Of a DNA stretch of 64,000 bases, positions 7,999 to 16,578 are shown one piece after another. A model generated the notes under the pieces. That model was not told where the DNA came from. It saw only the letters and a program-made list of their open reading frames with translations, and made no database searches. The DNA lies in contig NZ_JBDPLZ010000002.1 of assembly GCF_039871655.1 (NCBI RefSeq), positions 744,001-808,000 on the forward strand, read 5' to 3'. Each line of letters opens with the position of its first letter. Positions within the stretch are counted from its first letter, which is position 1. Source of the stretch: Actinocorallia sp039871655 (GTDB lineage: Bacteria > Actinomycetota > Actinomycetes > Streptosporangiales > Streptosporangiaceae). The position numbers and the translations under genes are program-made.

Positions 7999-8140
7999 CT
8001 CGCCTCCTGTCGCTCCTGTAGCCATGTGCGGTACCGCTCGGACGCGATGCCACGAGTCGTGGCCATTCGCGAACGGACTCGACGATCTCAAGGCATACAA
8101 GAGAGTGCCGGGCCGCGCCGCCGACGCCGAACTCGTCGAA
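7995..8140 (-). pseudogene. Remnant of a HigB/Gp49-like toxin gene
   Basis: Directly upstream of the XRE antitoxin, two reading frames carry pieces that resemble the end of Gp49/HigB toxins. One frame has RPGTLLYALRS and GHDSWHRV; the next ends ERYRTWLQERQEAR and stops as TGA overlapping the antitoxin ATG. No single frame encodes a full toxin. I read this as a frameshifted, shortened toxin gene. The left boundary and family are tentative. Confidence 0.35.
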
Positions 8141-8326
8141 CTCGGCCAGGAGTCGGGCATCTGACCACGCTGCCGTTGTTCCGACTCCTCTCGTACCAAC
8201 AGCTTCTTCTTTTCCCAGGACACCGGATCTTCCCAGGGCACCGGATGCGATCACGCTGTGACCCGCCCGCCCTGCTACGCCTGGTGAAAAACGTTCGGTG
8301 GTCCCGGCCTACTACGATCATGGTCC

Positions 8327-9196
8327 ATGACCGCCGCCTGCGCGTGCTGCGGCGCCGCCCTCACCGAGACCGACCGGATCGACGTCGGCTTCCGACTGCC
8401 CGACCCGGCGCTCGGCCGGCCCGAATCCGACCTGACCTGGCTGCGCAAAGGACTCCTGCGCGTCGCCGGCGAGGGCGGCTTCCTGCGGTGCCTGCTGCCG
8501 GTGCGGCTGACGGGCGGAGTGGAGCTCTGGCTCGGGATCTGGATCGAGGTCTCCGAGGAGGACCTGCTCCGCGCGGACGAGATCTGGGAGGACCCGGCCT
8601 ACGCCGGGTTCACCGCGACGGGGCGGGTGGCCAACCTCGTGAAGCCCTGGGGAGAGGAGATCGTCGGCGCGGAACTCCTCGTGGACGTCCGCGACGTCGG
8701 CGAGTTGCCGGTCGCCCGATCCTCACCCCACCCCGTGCTCTCCAGGGTGGTCGATGAGGAGTGGGACCGCGACCGGGTGCTCAGCCGGTTCGGCCACGCC
8801 CTCCCGATCCCCGTGCGGGTCGCGCTCGACGCCACCTGGTCGGTCGAGCGGACGGCGGGTATGGAGGCCCGAGGCGACGGAACCAAGGACCGGTTCTCCG
8901 AGCCGGGCAGGCTCGTCCTCGTCGACGTGCTCCGCACGTCGGCCCCGGCCGGCCCGGAAGACCACCTGCGCCGGGTTCTGGAGGACGCGCCCGACACGGC
9001 GCCCGAAGACCGGATCACCGAGACCGCGCCCGACGGGACGCTCCGGCACGCGTTCTGGCTCCAGCGAGAGGACCACTGGGAGCTTCACGGGTTCGCGCTC
9101 GACGGAACCACCCTGGTGGAGCTGTCCTGCCTGTTCCACGAACCCTCCGATCTGAACTGGGCCCTGCACGTCTGGCGGTCGATCGCGCACAGCTGA
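8327..9196 (+). CDS. DUF2199 domain protein
   Basis: 289 residues. It opens with CxC-C cysteines (ACACCGAALTETD), a small zinc-ribbon-like start. It continues as the actinobacterial DUF2199 family: FLRCLLPVRLTGGVELWLGI, then WEDPAYAGF, VANLVKPWGEE and a WDRDRVLSRFGHALP stretch. The C-terminal ~100 residues are less conserved. Biochemical function is unknown. It is cytosolic, with no signal peptide or membrane helix. It stands alone between the toxin-antitoxin remnant and a convergent unknown gene; the 220 bp at 9197-9416 hold nothing I recognise. Confidence 0.8.
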   Translation: MTAACACCGAALTETDRIDVGFRLPDPALGRPESDLTWLRKGLLRVAGEGGFLRCLLPVRLTGGVELWLGIWIEVSEEDLLRADEIWEDPAYAGFTATGRVANLVKPWGEEIVGAELLVDVRDVGELPVARSSPHPVLSRVVDEEWDRDRVLSRFGHALPIPVRVALDATWSVERTAGMEARGDGTKDRFSEPGRLVLVDVLRTSAPAGPEDHLRRVLEDAPDTAPEDRITETAPDGTLRHAFWLQREDHWELHGFALDGTTLVELSCLFHEPSDLNWALHVWRSIAHS

Positions 9197-9416
9197 CCGA
9201 CCGGCTTGGACCGCGGCTCGTCCAGCGCGAGCCTGAACGGCGGACCGGCTCGCGAAGACCGATATCCCGGTCGAGGAGGCGACATCGGCCTTCTCCACCA
9301 CGAAGGTCAGCGGGATGGACGAGCGAGGCTGACGGACCGCACGACGGACAGGCCGGGGCAGAGGCCGCCGCGGTACCGCTCACCCGCACGGATCGGGCTC
9401 CGGTCCGCGTTCTCCA

Positions 9417-10304
9417 TCACCTGGAGCCGGACGGGCTGAGCAGTTCGACCGGTGGCAGTTTCAGGACGTTGGGCAGGGACGAGCCGTCCGGGACACGGAT
9501 CACGATGGTCGGGAGGTAGTCGCCGTCGGGCAGGCCGTTCAGAGTGATCTCGGCCGTGCGGGCCGCGTCATCAAGGGTTCCGGGGACGATGTGCTTCCGG
9601 CCGCCTATCTGAACGAGTTGCAGGACGGCGGAGGGCGTCGTTCCGGTTCGGGTGGCGCTCAGAGTCACGAGTAGTCGTGCCGGCTGGTACCAGAGATGAC
9701 GGGTCTCGGGGATGGAGTGCGAGTCCGCCGCCAGTTCGATGTCGCCGCGGGAGTCCACGAGGGTCACCCGCTCGATGTCGATCTTTGAAAGTGCGGTCTC
9801 GGCGGGTGTTTCGGCGTCGCCGCCGGTCTCCGTGGACGTGGCCTGGGCCGGGACGAGCGGGGGCGGGGCGGCCGGTACGCCGACCCGTTCGAGCATCCAG
9901 CGGCAGACGTCGTCACACGTCCAGCCCGGCCATTGGGCCCGCTGGTGGGGTGAGGCCTCGGGTTCGATCTCGGTCTGTTCGGCGACGATCCGGCGTTCTG
10001 TGTTCTCGCTCTGCCGGCGTTCCTCGAACGCCACGACGAACGTGGCGGTCTGCTCCCATCCGGAGGACGTGACCTCCGGGACGGAAGTGCCGACGGACGC
10101 GGCGTGCGCGCGGCGCGCCTCGTCCTGCCAGACGGCGACGTCTTTGAGGGTGGGGCGGTAGGCGCGTTTGCCGAACGCGTCGACGACGCGCTGCCGGTCG
10201 GCCATGATGAGCTCGTAGCAGCTGGTGATCTCGAGCTTCTGCGCGAGCACGGTCCGTTGCTTCGCGTCCAGCCCGCTGATGTCGGAGAGGTCGTTGACCG
10301 GCAT
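9417..10304 (-). CDS. Unknown protein with helix-hairpin-helix-like N-terminus and beta-rich C-terminus
   Basis: 295 residues. Residues ~1-65 (DLSDISGLDAKQRTVLAQKL, then VVDAFGKRAYRP and VAVWQDEARR) look like a helix-hairpin-helix module of the DUF4332 kind. The middle is helical and then Ala/Pro/Thr-rich (to ~170). The last ~120 residues alternate in a beta-sandwich pattern (HLWYQPARLLVTLSAT, PDGDYLPTIVIRVPD). I used the ATG at 10304 because AAAGGA lies 7 bp upstream. No signal peptide is visible. It is followed upstream by another unknown beta-rich gene and a SARP regulator on the same strand, likely one functional module. Function is unknown. Confidence 0.7.
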   Translation of the reverse strand: MPVNDLSDISGLDAKQRTVLAQKLEITSCYELIMADRQRVVDAFGKRAYRPTLKDVAVWQDEARRAHAASVGTSVPEVTSSGWEQTATFVVAFEERRQSENTERRIVAEQTEIEPEASPHQRAQWPGWTCDDVCRWMLERVGVPAAPPPLVPAQATSTETGGDAETPAETALSKIDIERVTLVDSRGDIELAADSHSIPETRHLWYQPARLLVTLSATRTGTTPSAVLQLVQIGGRKHIVPGTLDDAARTAEITLNGLPDGDYLPTIVIRVPDGSSLPNVLKLPPVELLSPSGSR

Positions 10305-10390
10305 CGCCGTTCCTTTCAACGTCGGCGGTGGACTGCGTCCGGTGCCGCCGGCACCGGACGCGACCTTCGGATCGGATCGGATCGGTCAGC

Positions 10391-10864
10391 TCACCCGTAC
10401 CACTGGTACTGCCCTTTGGGCTGGAAGCCGACGAACGGGCCCGGCTTTCCGCAGCAGTACAGGCGGAAGGTGGATGTGAGCTCGTACACCCCGTCCTCGA
10501 TGGTGTTCGCGGGGACGCGGTACTGGTGCTCGACGCAGAGCTGGTCGCAGCCCTTCCAGTTCTTCACGGTGAGCGCGTCGGCCGGGAGCCGGCTGGAGAG
10601 CTTGAAGTCGTTGGGGCCGCCCAGCTCTTCGAAACGGATGTCGAACACCAGGTCGCCGCCCATGCACTGCCAGGCCAGGCCCAGGAACTCGATGCGGAAC
10701 CGGACGTCGAACGGGTCGCCGACCCGGATGATCTTCGGCGAGGGGACGCCGCTCAGGTCCAGGACCGCTGAGGACCAGCGGAACTGCAGCATCGCGGTCG
10801 GCGGATTGACCTCCGTGTATCCGGCCAGGTCGTCATCCCGCCAGCAGGCCGAGGGCATGGTCAT
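10391..10864 (-). CDS. Unknown beta-rich protein of the SARP-linked module
   Basis: 157 residues with a beta-strand-like pattern and five or six cysteines (WQCMGG, KGCDQLCVEHQY, LYCCGKPG). The ending GQYQWYG is aromatic. No signal peptide, membrane helix or enzyme motif can be seen. The ATG at 10864 has AAGGAG 7 bp upstream. It sits between the helix-hairpin-helix protein and the SARP regulator, all on the minus strand. It may form a complex with the 295-residue protein, which also ends in a beta domain; this is inference. Confidence 0.68.
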   Translation of the reverse strand: MTMPSACWRDDDLAGYTEVNPPTAMLQFRWSSAVLDLSGVPSPKIIRVGDPFDVRFRIEFLGLAWQCMGGDLVFDIRFEELGGPNDFKLSSRLPADALTVKNWKGCDQLCVEHQYRVPANTIEDGVYELTSTFRLYCCGKPGPFVGFQPKGQYQWYG

Positions 10865-11023
10865 GGTCGCGCTCCTTACTGGGTTCGCCGGGGTTCCGGC
10901 TGGTCACGGTGCGAGTCGATCGTCCGCCGCCCCGCGCAAACAGCGGTGTATCCGGCGGTAAGCCGGCGATTAATACGCTCCGGCAGCGCTGTTCGTTCGC
11001 TTAATCCGAGTCTGCGATCTCCG

Positions 11024-12046
11024 TCAGCGGCCGTTGATCAGCGTCCGGTACAGCTGCACGGTGGTCTCCGACAGTTCGACGGACAGCTCGCGACGCAACG
11101 TGATCTCGCACCGCCTGAACTGCTGCACGATGAGATGAGGCTGGTCGAGCGCCGCGTAAGCGCGCATCAGTAGCTGGTGTGCGGTCTCCCGGCACGGGTC
11201 CGTCCCGAGGAGTTCGCTCCCGACCGAGACGGCCTCACCCACATCACCGTGTTCGAGCAGCAGGACGCAGAAACGTTCGAGGACGGCACAGTGCTCGATG
11301 TGGAACCGGCGTTGGGTCTCCATGTACCAGTCGCCGCTGGTGTCGCCTTCCAGGAGCGGGCCCGCATACAGCTTTCTCGCCTCGTGAAAACTCTTGATCG
11401 CCGCGACCCTGTCTCCGCGGTCGATCGCCTGGTGGCCTCGCGCGACCGACTGATTGTAGTCATTGACATCGATCCGGCAGCAAAACTCCGGATCGATGTG
11501 ATAGGACCCGTTTCTGTAAACGATATGCGTTCGATCGGGATGGTGCGCCCGCAGTTTCTGTCGGAGTTGATATACGGTGACGTTCAGATTGTTGCGCGCC
11601 GACTTCGGACTCGACCCGGGCCAGAACGCCTCCATCAGCACCTCGCGCCGGACGGGTCGCCCATAGTGCAACAGAAGGAACTTCAGTAGTGAGGCGGCCC
11701 GCCGTGAAGACCACGGCGCCAAGGTCCTCCCTCGGCACTCAGCCTCGAAAGGCCCGAAAAGCCGTGCTTCGAGGTCCGCCTGGATCTCGACGGAGCCGCT
11801 GCCTCCACCGGCCGGCGCCAACGGTGCGATCGACCCCTCGCCCTTCCCTTCGTCCAGGCCCGCTGCCTGGTAAAGAGCCTGCAGAACGGCCCGCTGCGCC
11901 GCCGCGGCCGCGACCATGTCGCCCAGCAGTCGCTCATGCGCCGCGATCGCCTCCACGAGTTCGGGATAGGGCCTGTCCTGTTCACCGCGCCTACCCCGCC
12001 AAGAAAGGGCTTTCCACCAATGAGACTTTCCCCCGCGCTCCCTCAT
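11024..12046 (-). CDS. SARP/BTAD-family transcriptional regulator
   Basis: 340 residues. A basic N-terminal extension with a predicted coiled coil (~30-65) precedes an OmpR-type winged helix (~95-185: RAASLLKFLLLHYGRPVRRE, ARNNLNVTVYQLRQKL). The bacterial transcriptional activation domain (BTAD, ~190-335) ends ETTVQLYRTL. SARP proteins activate clusters, often for secondary metabolism or specialised traits, by binding direct heptad repeats and recruiting RNA polymerase. Here no biosynthetic genes are adjacent; the nearest candidates for control are the two unknown genes downstream and the divergent membrane protein gene at 12462. Confidence 0.9.
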   Translation of the reverse strand: MRERGGKSHWWKALSWRGRRGEQDRPYPELVEAIAAHERLLGDMVAAAAAQRAVLQALYQAAGLDEGKGEGSIAPLAPAGGGSGSVEIQADLEARLFGPFEAECRGRTLAPWSSRRAASLLKFLLLHYGRPVRREVLMEAFWPGSSPKSARNNLNVTVYQLRQKLRAHHPDRTHIVYRNGSYHIDPEFCCRIDVNDYNQSVARGHQAIDRGDRVAAIKSFHEARKLYAGPLLEGDTSGDWYMETQRRFHIEHCAVLERFCVLLLEHGDVGEAVSVGSELLGTDPCRETAHQLLMRAYAALDQPHLIVQQFRRCEITLRRELSVELSETTVQLYRTLINGR

Positions 12047-12461
12047 GATGGGCCTTTTCCTGATGTGTGATCTACTTTCTCTTTCCCCGGCTCGAGTATG
12101 GCCTCATGGGGCATCACCCACGAGAAGTCGGACGGAGTTGACCCCAAGTGGCCGCCCGGCTCCGTGGCCCGCAAATGCATTCTGCGATCAAGCGGGCCCG
12201 GCCCCTCCCCGGCAGGTGTGGCGATCCTGACCTCGGCGTGCACTGGAGGCGACTCGCGGACGATCCGGGTGTTGCACATCGGGTCCTGGGCTCAAGGGAT
12301 CAATGCACCATCAATAATGATCTCGGTCGTTGCCCTGCCCCACCACAATGGCCGGACCGAAGGGGTCAACCGCCTAATCGGGGGCAAGACCCTCACCCAT
12401 TGGTTATTCATTTAGAACAGCGTGAGATTTAGACTTCTCAGGGACCTTCCTGGGGGTGGCC
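12047..12461. other. Divergent intergenic region between SARP and membrane-protein genes
   Basis: A 415-bp spacer with no credible coding frame. It must hold the promoters of both divergent genes. The region is less GC-rich than its flanks. It carries one copy of a ~60-bp dispersed repeat (12267-12327). I see no clear SARP heptad repeats by eye. Confidence 0.6.
12267..12327 (+). repeat. 60-bp dispersed repeat, copy 1
   Basis: This segment matches the reverse complement of 20676-20735 with scattered mismatches. Shared core words include GTTG-A-ATCG, CTCAAGG, TCAATGCACCA and TCAATAATGATCT. Both copies are intergenic and non-coding. It could be an end fragment of a mobile element or a small non-autonomous element. 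No transposase is seen near either copy. Confidence 0.65.
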
Positions 12462-14498
12462 ATGCGTGTCTTGCCTTGGTTCGTGCTGCTGGCTCTCATC
12501 GGAGGCTGGTGCGCCCTTGGGGCACCGGCCTCGGCGGCGGCACCGGCATCAGTGGAGGCGCGGCGCGATGCGGTGCTGGTCAATCCGCCTTCGGGCCCCC
12601 CGGGCACGGTCGTGGAGATCTCGACGGACTACGAGACATGCGCCTTCGCCGGCGAGGGCACAAGGGATGGGAGTGGGGCGCCCGCACCGCAGTTGAGCTG
12701 GCGACTGCCGGGCGGCCCGGTCCAGGAGCTCACGGCCTCGTCCGTGACGATCCCGGAAGGGGCGGCCGGGCAGGTCGAGTTCATAGCGAGCTGCCCGGCA
12801 GGCTGGGCGCCCCTCACGGTGGTCTCGACGTTCACGATCACCGCTCCAGAGCCGATGACGATCGCGAGCGCCACTGGGCGCGCTGAGGCGGGCGCCACGA
12901 CGGTGTTCGACGTGTCCGGCATCAGGTGCGACTTCAATGACACCGGCGCGCCTGCCGGTGCCGGCGGGCAGATCCGCATCGTCTTCGGCGGCTCCGGTCA
13001 ACTCTTCACCCTGTCCGGCGCGTCCGGGCAGGTGACCGCACAGGTGCCCGGCACGCCCGGCCCGAGCACCGTCTCGGTCGAATGCGCGTTGGACGCCGAC
13101 TTCACCAGCGAGCAGATCCCGTTCGTGATCGACACCTCGAAGACCGGCGGACCACCGACCGGGCCGCAGGAGACGCCGACGCTGACCCTGTCGCCCACTG
13201 CCGCCCGGCCCGGCGGCACCGTCCGGCTCGTTCTCTCGGGTTTCCCCGCATGCGATGAGTATGCCGCCACCCTCGACGGGGCCCCGCTGACGCTGCGGCC
13301 AGGACCGGTCTTCACAGTTCCGAAGAAGACGTCGCCGGGCGCGCACACCGTACGGCTGACATGTGTCACACAGGTGACGGCGCTCAGCGGACGGCCCGTC
13401 CGGCTCGTGGCGTCTGCGGACGTCGTCCGGTCCGCTCGGCTGACGGTGCTGCGTCCCGATGAGACCACACCGCCCGACGAGTCCGGGACGAGTGGCCTCC
13501 CGGCGGTCCCGGCTGCCGGGACCCGAGCACTGGAGGTCGATCTGCGCGGCCTTGCGGGAGCCGTGAGCGCCGCCGTCATCGTCACGCTGGCGTTTCTGAC
13601 GGCTCGGGCGCTGGCACTGCGCGACCAGCTCATCCCCCGCAAGCACCGCTTCCCTCTGCTCGGGTTCCCGGCCGAGTTCTTCAACAAGGCGCTGGAGAAA
13701 CTCAACGAGAGGCGCAAGACCGAGGAGCCTCGCCATCCCTGGGTTCATTTCCTCGGAGGTGTCGCTTTCGCCGCCACCGTGCAGGCCTTCGCCAATGCGG
13801 ACGCGCGCACACCGTCTGGCGCACTGTCGGCGCATGGGTTCGCGGTGCTCCTGGCCGCCTTCGCCGGCGCGGTGACGCTCACCGTCCTGACCTATGCGGG
13901 GGTCGGGCACCTGGTCGAGACTCGCGACCTCATCGGGCCGTTCGGCAAGTACCGGACGCTCTGGACGGGCCTCGCCGTCGCCTGCGTCATGTCCGTGGTC
14001 TCCTACCTGCTGAGACTGAATCCCGGCTATGTCTTCGGGCTCATCGGCTACTTCACGATCGCCGAGTGGCGCGGCCAGGCCACGCAGGAGCGCAAACTCC
14101 AGGCGATCGTCTGTGCCGCCTGGACGACGTTCCTCGTCGCCCTGATCTGCTGCGGTGTTTGGATGGTCGCCTCCGACTCCTACGACCTGGCCCTCAAGAC
14201 TTTGACGGTCACCGTCCTGGAGACCGGGATGCTGGCGCTGATCCCCGCCCCGCTCCTCGACGGCGGCGAACTCTTGCAGAACCGCCCCGCCGCATGGCTC
14301 GCGACCTTCCCGCCCATGCTCACGGTCTGGCTCTACCTCGCTTGGTCGACCGCCGAGTCCTCCCCCTGGGCCACCCTGCTGAAGATGACCGCCGTCATGC
14401 TCGCCGTGGCCGTCTTGTCGTATCCCCTATGGAACCACGCCCGCGCCAAGGCCGCCCGCGAGGCGGCCGCCCTCCATCCCCGCCTGTCCTCACCTTGA
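12462..14498 (+). CDS. Large secreted/membrane protein: Ig-like outer domains plus multi-helix membrane part
   Basis: 678 residues. A signal peptide (to ~26, ending ALGAPASAAA) is followed by ~320 residues of two or three beta-sandwich repeats with paired cysteines (YETCAF, ASCPAGW, GIRCDF, FPACDEY). A first membrane helix lies at ~360-380, then FPLLGFPAEFFNKALEKL, then about seven more helices. The segment ALIPAPLLDGGELL resembles the second metal motif of M50 site-2 proteases (PxPxLDGG), but no HExxH is found, so protease activity is doubtful. It resembles actinobacterial 'FGLLP motif' membrane proteins. I prefer the ATG at 12462 (GGGGG upstream) over the GTG at 12456. Function is unknown. 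Confidence 0.8.
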   Translation: MRVLPWFVLLALIGGWCALGAPASAAAPASVEARRDAVLVNPPSGPPGTVVEISTDYETCAFAGEGTRDGSGAPAPQLSWRLPGGPVQELTASSVTIPEGAAGQVEFIASCPAGWAPLTVVSTFTITAPEPMTIASATGRAEAGATTVFDVSGIRCDFNDTGAPAGAGGQIRIVFGGSGQLFTLSGASGQVTAQVPGTPGPSTVSVECALDADFTSEQIPFVIDTSKTGGPPTGPQETPTLTLSPTAARPGGTVRLVLSGFPACDEYAATLDGAPLTLRPGPVFTVPKKTSPGAHTVRLTCVTQVTALSGRPVRLVASADVVRSARLTVLRPDETTPPDESGTSGLPAVPAAGTRALEVDLRGLAGAVSAAVIVTLAFLTARALALRDQLIPRKHRFPLLGFPAEFFNKALEKLNERRKTEEPRHPWVHFLGGVAFAATVQAFANADARTPSGALSAHGFAVLLAAFAGAVTLTVLTYAGVGHLVETRDLIGPFGKYRTLWTGLAVACVMSVVSYLLRLNPGYVFGLIGYFTIAEWRGQATQERKLQAIVCAAWTTFLVALICCGVWMVASDSYDLALKTLTVTVLETGMLALIPAPLLDGGELLQNRPAAWLATFPPMLTVWLYLAWSTAESSPWATLLKMTAVMLAVAVLSYPLWNHARAKAAREAAALHPRLSSP

Positions 14499-14654
14499 GA
14501 AGGCGATCTGCAGGGTTCGGCGGGTATTGGTGGAGGCGGCGACCCCAGCGGTCCGGAGGTGTTCGGCCAACTTGAAATCGGTGTGTTGGTCGGATTCAAC
14601 TGGTCGTTGCAACGCTCTGATGCAGGAGGGCGTCGTGGCGCAGGGAAGGGCGCG

Positions 14655-14712
14655 TGCGGTGATCGAGCGTGTGCTGAGGCAAGCGGAGGACATGGCGGAC
14701 AAGCTCGCTTGA
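14655..14712 (+). pseudogene. Tail fragment of type I restriction subunit HsdR, copy 1
   Basis: The frame ending VIERVLRQAEDMADKLA-stop is nearly identical to the end of the fragment at 21438-21599. The latter includes the KYGYPPDKQ signature of the HsdR C-terminus. The signature itself is lost here. No other HsdR sequence is present, so this is a scar. Confidence 0.55.
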
Positions 14713-14725
14713 ATCCGATGCCCGG

Positions 14726-15080
14726 TCACACCAGCAGGGTGTGCAGCCGTCCGCGCATGTCCTTGACCTCCGGTACGTCGCGCCACGGGTTCGAGAGGGC
14801 CATGATCTCGACGAGATGGCCGTCCAGCCGGGCCGAGGAGACCAGCGGGGCGATGCGAGACAGAGTGTCCATGCGTTCTGCGGCGAGGAGCGGCTCGGAC
14901 GAGCGGAAGGCGACCTGCACCTGGCGGGTGAGGAGGTTGGCTCCGAGCCAGGGGGGAGGTGGGGAGAAGGAATTCCACCGCCTCGTGCAGCGTGTCCTGC
15001 GCCGCCTTCCAGTCGCCTTGCTCATAGAGGGCGACGCCCACGTTCCCGGTCAGGTTCGCGCGCTCGTCAGCAGGCAGAAG
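14726..15080 (-). pseudogene. Frameshifted C-terminal fragment of an XRE-TPR regulator
   Basis: Two minus-strand frames together match the last ~125 residues of the intact regulator at 21613-22737. One frame covers VGVALYEQGDWKAAQDTLHE; the other covers LARQ-like TRQVQVAFRSSEPLLAAE through WRDVPE to HTLLV. The frame changes near 14955, in the equivalent of the LLGAN segment. The N-terminal helix-turn-helix part is absent. Sequence is clearly diverged from the intact copy, so this is an old paralogue or related insertion. At 15082-15105 a 24-base stretch is identical to 22901-22924, inside the ATPase gene beside the intact regulator. Confidence 0.75.
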
Positions 15081-15115
15081 TGAGAAAGCGGCATTGGCCG
15101 GAATCTGGGGGATCG

Positions 15116-15196
15116 CCGCACCGCGTTGTCGCTGTGGCCGATGGTCAGGGTCTTGCCATCGGGGCTGAACGTCATCGCCGAGACCTCTCCGGTTGC
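15116..15196 (-). pseudogene. WD40-repeat fragment
   Basis: A short minus-strand piece reads VSAMTFSPDGKTLTIGHSDN followed by AVR. This is one blade of a bacterial WD40 beta-propeller (typically MAFSPDGKTLATGSxDxTVRLWD). No flanking blades are intact. With the adjacent HsdR and regulator fragments it shows the 14.5-15.3 kb stretch is a mosaic of gene debris. Confidence 0.6.
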
Positions 15197-15364
15197 CGGG
15201 CCGGAGTCCCGACCGGCGGCAAGTCGAACTCGCTGTCGGCCGTCCGGCGGCCTCGTGACCAGGGGTGATTCTGCCGAGTTTGTCCTCCTGCTCCCGCGCC
15301 TTTCGATGCTCGAAGATCGCCTGCTACCGTCACAAATACACTGACGTCTATTAAAGGAATGGTC

Positions 15365-16576
15365 ATGAGGCGACACCGATCCACCCCCCGGCGGATGTCC
15401 CTGGTGGCGGCTTTGACGGCTGCGGCGGCCACCCTAGCGGTGGTCGCCGCCCCGCCCGCGCACGCGGCCGGGCCCGTCGGCTACACCCTCGTTCCCGGCG
15501 GCGCCGGTTACCAGACCGCGCTCGAGCAGAAGGCCGGGTTCTGGAACCTGAACCGCCTGGCGGCGGCCTCGCTCAACCCCGACGGAGCCGAGGGAGTCGC
15601 CCCGGCGGCCGGATGGGACGACTCCGCCCGACCCTGGACCGGCGACGGGAAGATCACCCGGACGACGGGCAAGCTGGTGCTGCGGATGCAGAACGCCGAG
15701 GGCGCGCCTGGTAACGACATCCTCGCGCCCTGCACGGCCACAGTGGTCCAGAGCCAGAACCAGAGCGTCGTGGTCACCGCCGCCCACTGCCTGCGCCTCA
15801 ACTGGGGACTCAACGGCCTGAACGTGAACATAGCCGCCGCGAACGCGCTGTTCATCCCGGGCTTCCGCGGCGAGAACCTGCCGCGGGTCGCTCCGGGCAC
15901 CGACCTGAGCAGCGGCCCGGAGATCGGCTCCGACGTCGCCCCCTACGGGGTGTGGGCGGTGACCCGCTACTGGCTGACCGAGGGCTGGGCGGGCCAGGCC
16001 AACTTCCTCAACAACAATGACATGATCGCGATGGTCGTCGACAGCCCGACCGATGCCCGTCCGATCGAGGAGGTCGTGGGCGGCGGCCAGCCGATCGGCT
16101 TCAACGTGGCCCGCAAGACGCCGCGCACGAGCTTCGGCTACCCGTCCGTCAACTACAAGAGCTACAGCGGTCCCAATTTCTCCAGCACCGGAGTGGCGGT
16201 CATCAACGGCTCCCCGAACAGGAACAACATCCCCGCTTCTAAGCAGCGCATCTACGACGGGCGCTCTCTCTTCTACTCCCAGGGCCCCAGCTGGATCAAC
16301 CGCGAGTGGTTCTCCGACACCAACAGCGACCTGATGACCATCCAGCAAAGCCCCGGCTGCAGCGGCGGCCCGTGGTTCAAGGACTTCAACCCTGCCACCG
16401 GTGAGGGCACCCTGGTCGGCGTCACCTCGCACTTCGCCAAGGACGTCAACGGCGGACTCGACCTGATCGCCGAACTCGAGAGCCGCGCCCCCAGCCCCTA
16501 CACGGCCGGGACGAACTTCGGCAACCAGGAGCAGGCCGCCTTCAACGCCGCCCAGGCCGTCACCCCGGGAGCCTGA
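15365..16576 (+). CDS. Secreted trypsin-like serine protease
   Basis: 403 residues. A twin-Arg-poor Sec signal peptide ends near APPAHAA (~residue 35), followed by a ~60-residue propeptide-like part. The catalytic His is in VVVTAAHCL, the probable Asp in NNDMIAMVVD, and the Ser in SPGCSGGPW. In the last motif the usual Asp of GDSGGP is Cys, and a partner Cys in ILAPCTATVV may pair elsewhere. The fold is chymotrypsin-like (S1/V8 group). I used the ATG at 15365 (AAAGGA 6-7 bp upstream). Substrate is unknown. An esterase gene follows after 2 bp, so the two exported enzymes are probably co-translated. Confidence 0.85.
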   Translation: MRRHRSTPRRMSLVAALTAAAATLAVVAAPPAHAAGPVGYTLVPGGAGYQTALEQKAGFWNLNRLAAASLNPDGAEGVAPAAGWDDSARPWTGDGKITRTTGKLVLRMQNAEGAPGNDILAPCTATVVQSQNQSVVVTAAHCLRLNWGLNGLNVNIAAANALFIPGFRGENLPRVAPGTDLSSGPEIGSDVAPYGVWAVTRYWLTEGWAGQANFLNNNDMIAMVVDSPTDARPIEEVVGGGQPIGFNVARKTPRTSFGYPSVNYKSYSGPNFSSTGVAVINGSPNRNNIPASKQRIYDGRSLFYSQGPSWINREWFSDTNSDLMTIQQSPGCSGGPWFKDFNPATGEGTLVGVTSHFAKDVNGGLDLIAELESRAPSPYTAGTNFGNQEQAAFNAAQAVTPGA

Positions 16577-16578
16577 CC

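Noticed and set aside
9417..10864. Phage tail or gas-vesicle origin for the two beta-rich unknown proteins
   Set aside because: No structural phage gene, GvpA-like gene or integrase is nearby, and neither protein shows a recognisable motif of those families.
12267..12327. A full insertion sequence around the dispersed repeat
   Set aside because: No transposase frame, no target-site duplication and no matching terminal inverted repeat could be seen at either copy.
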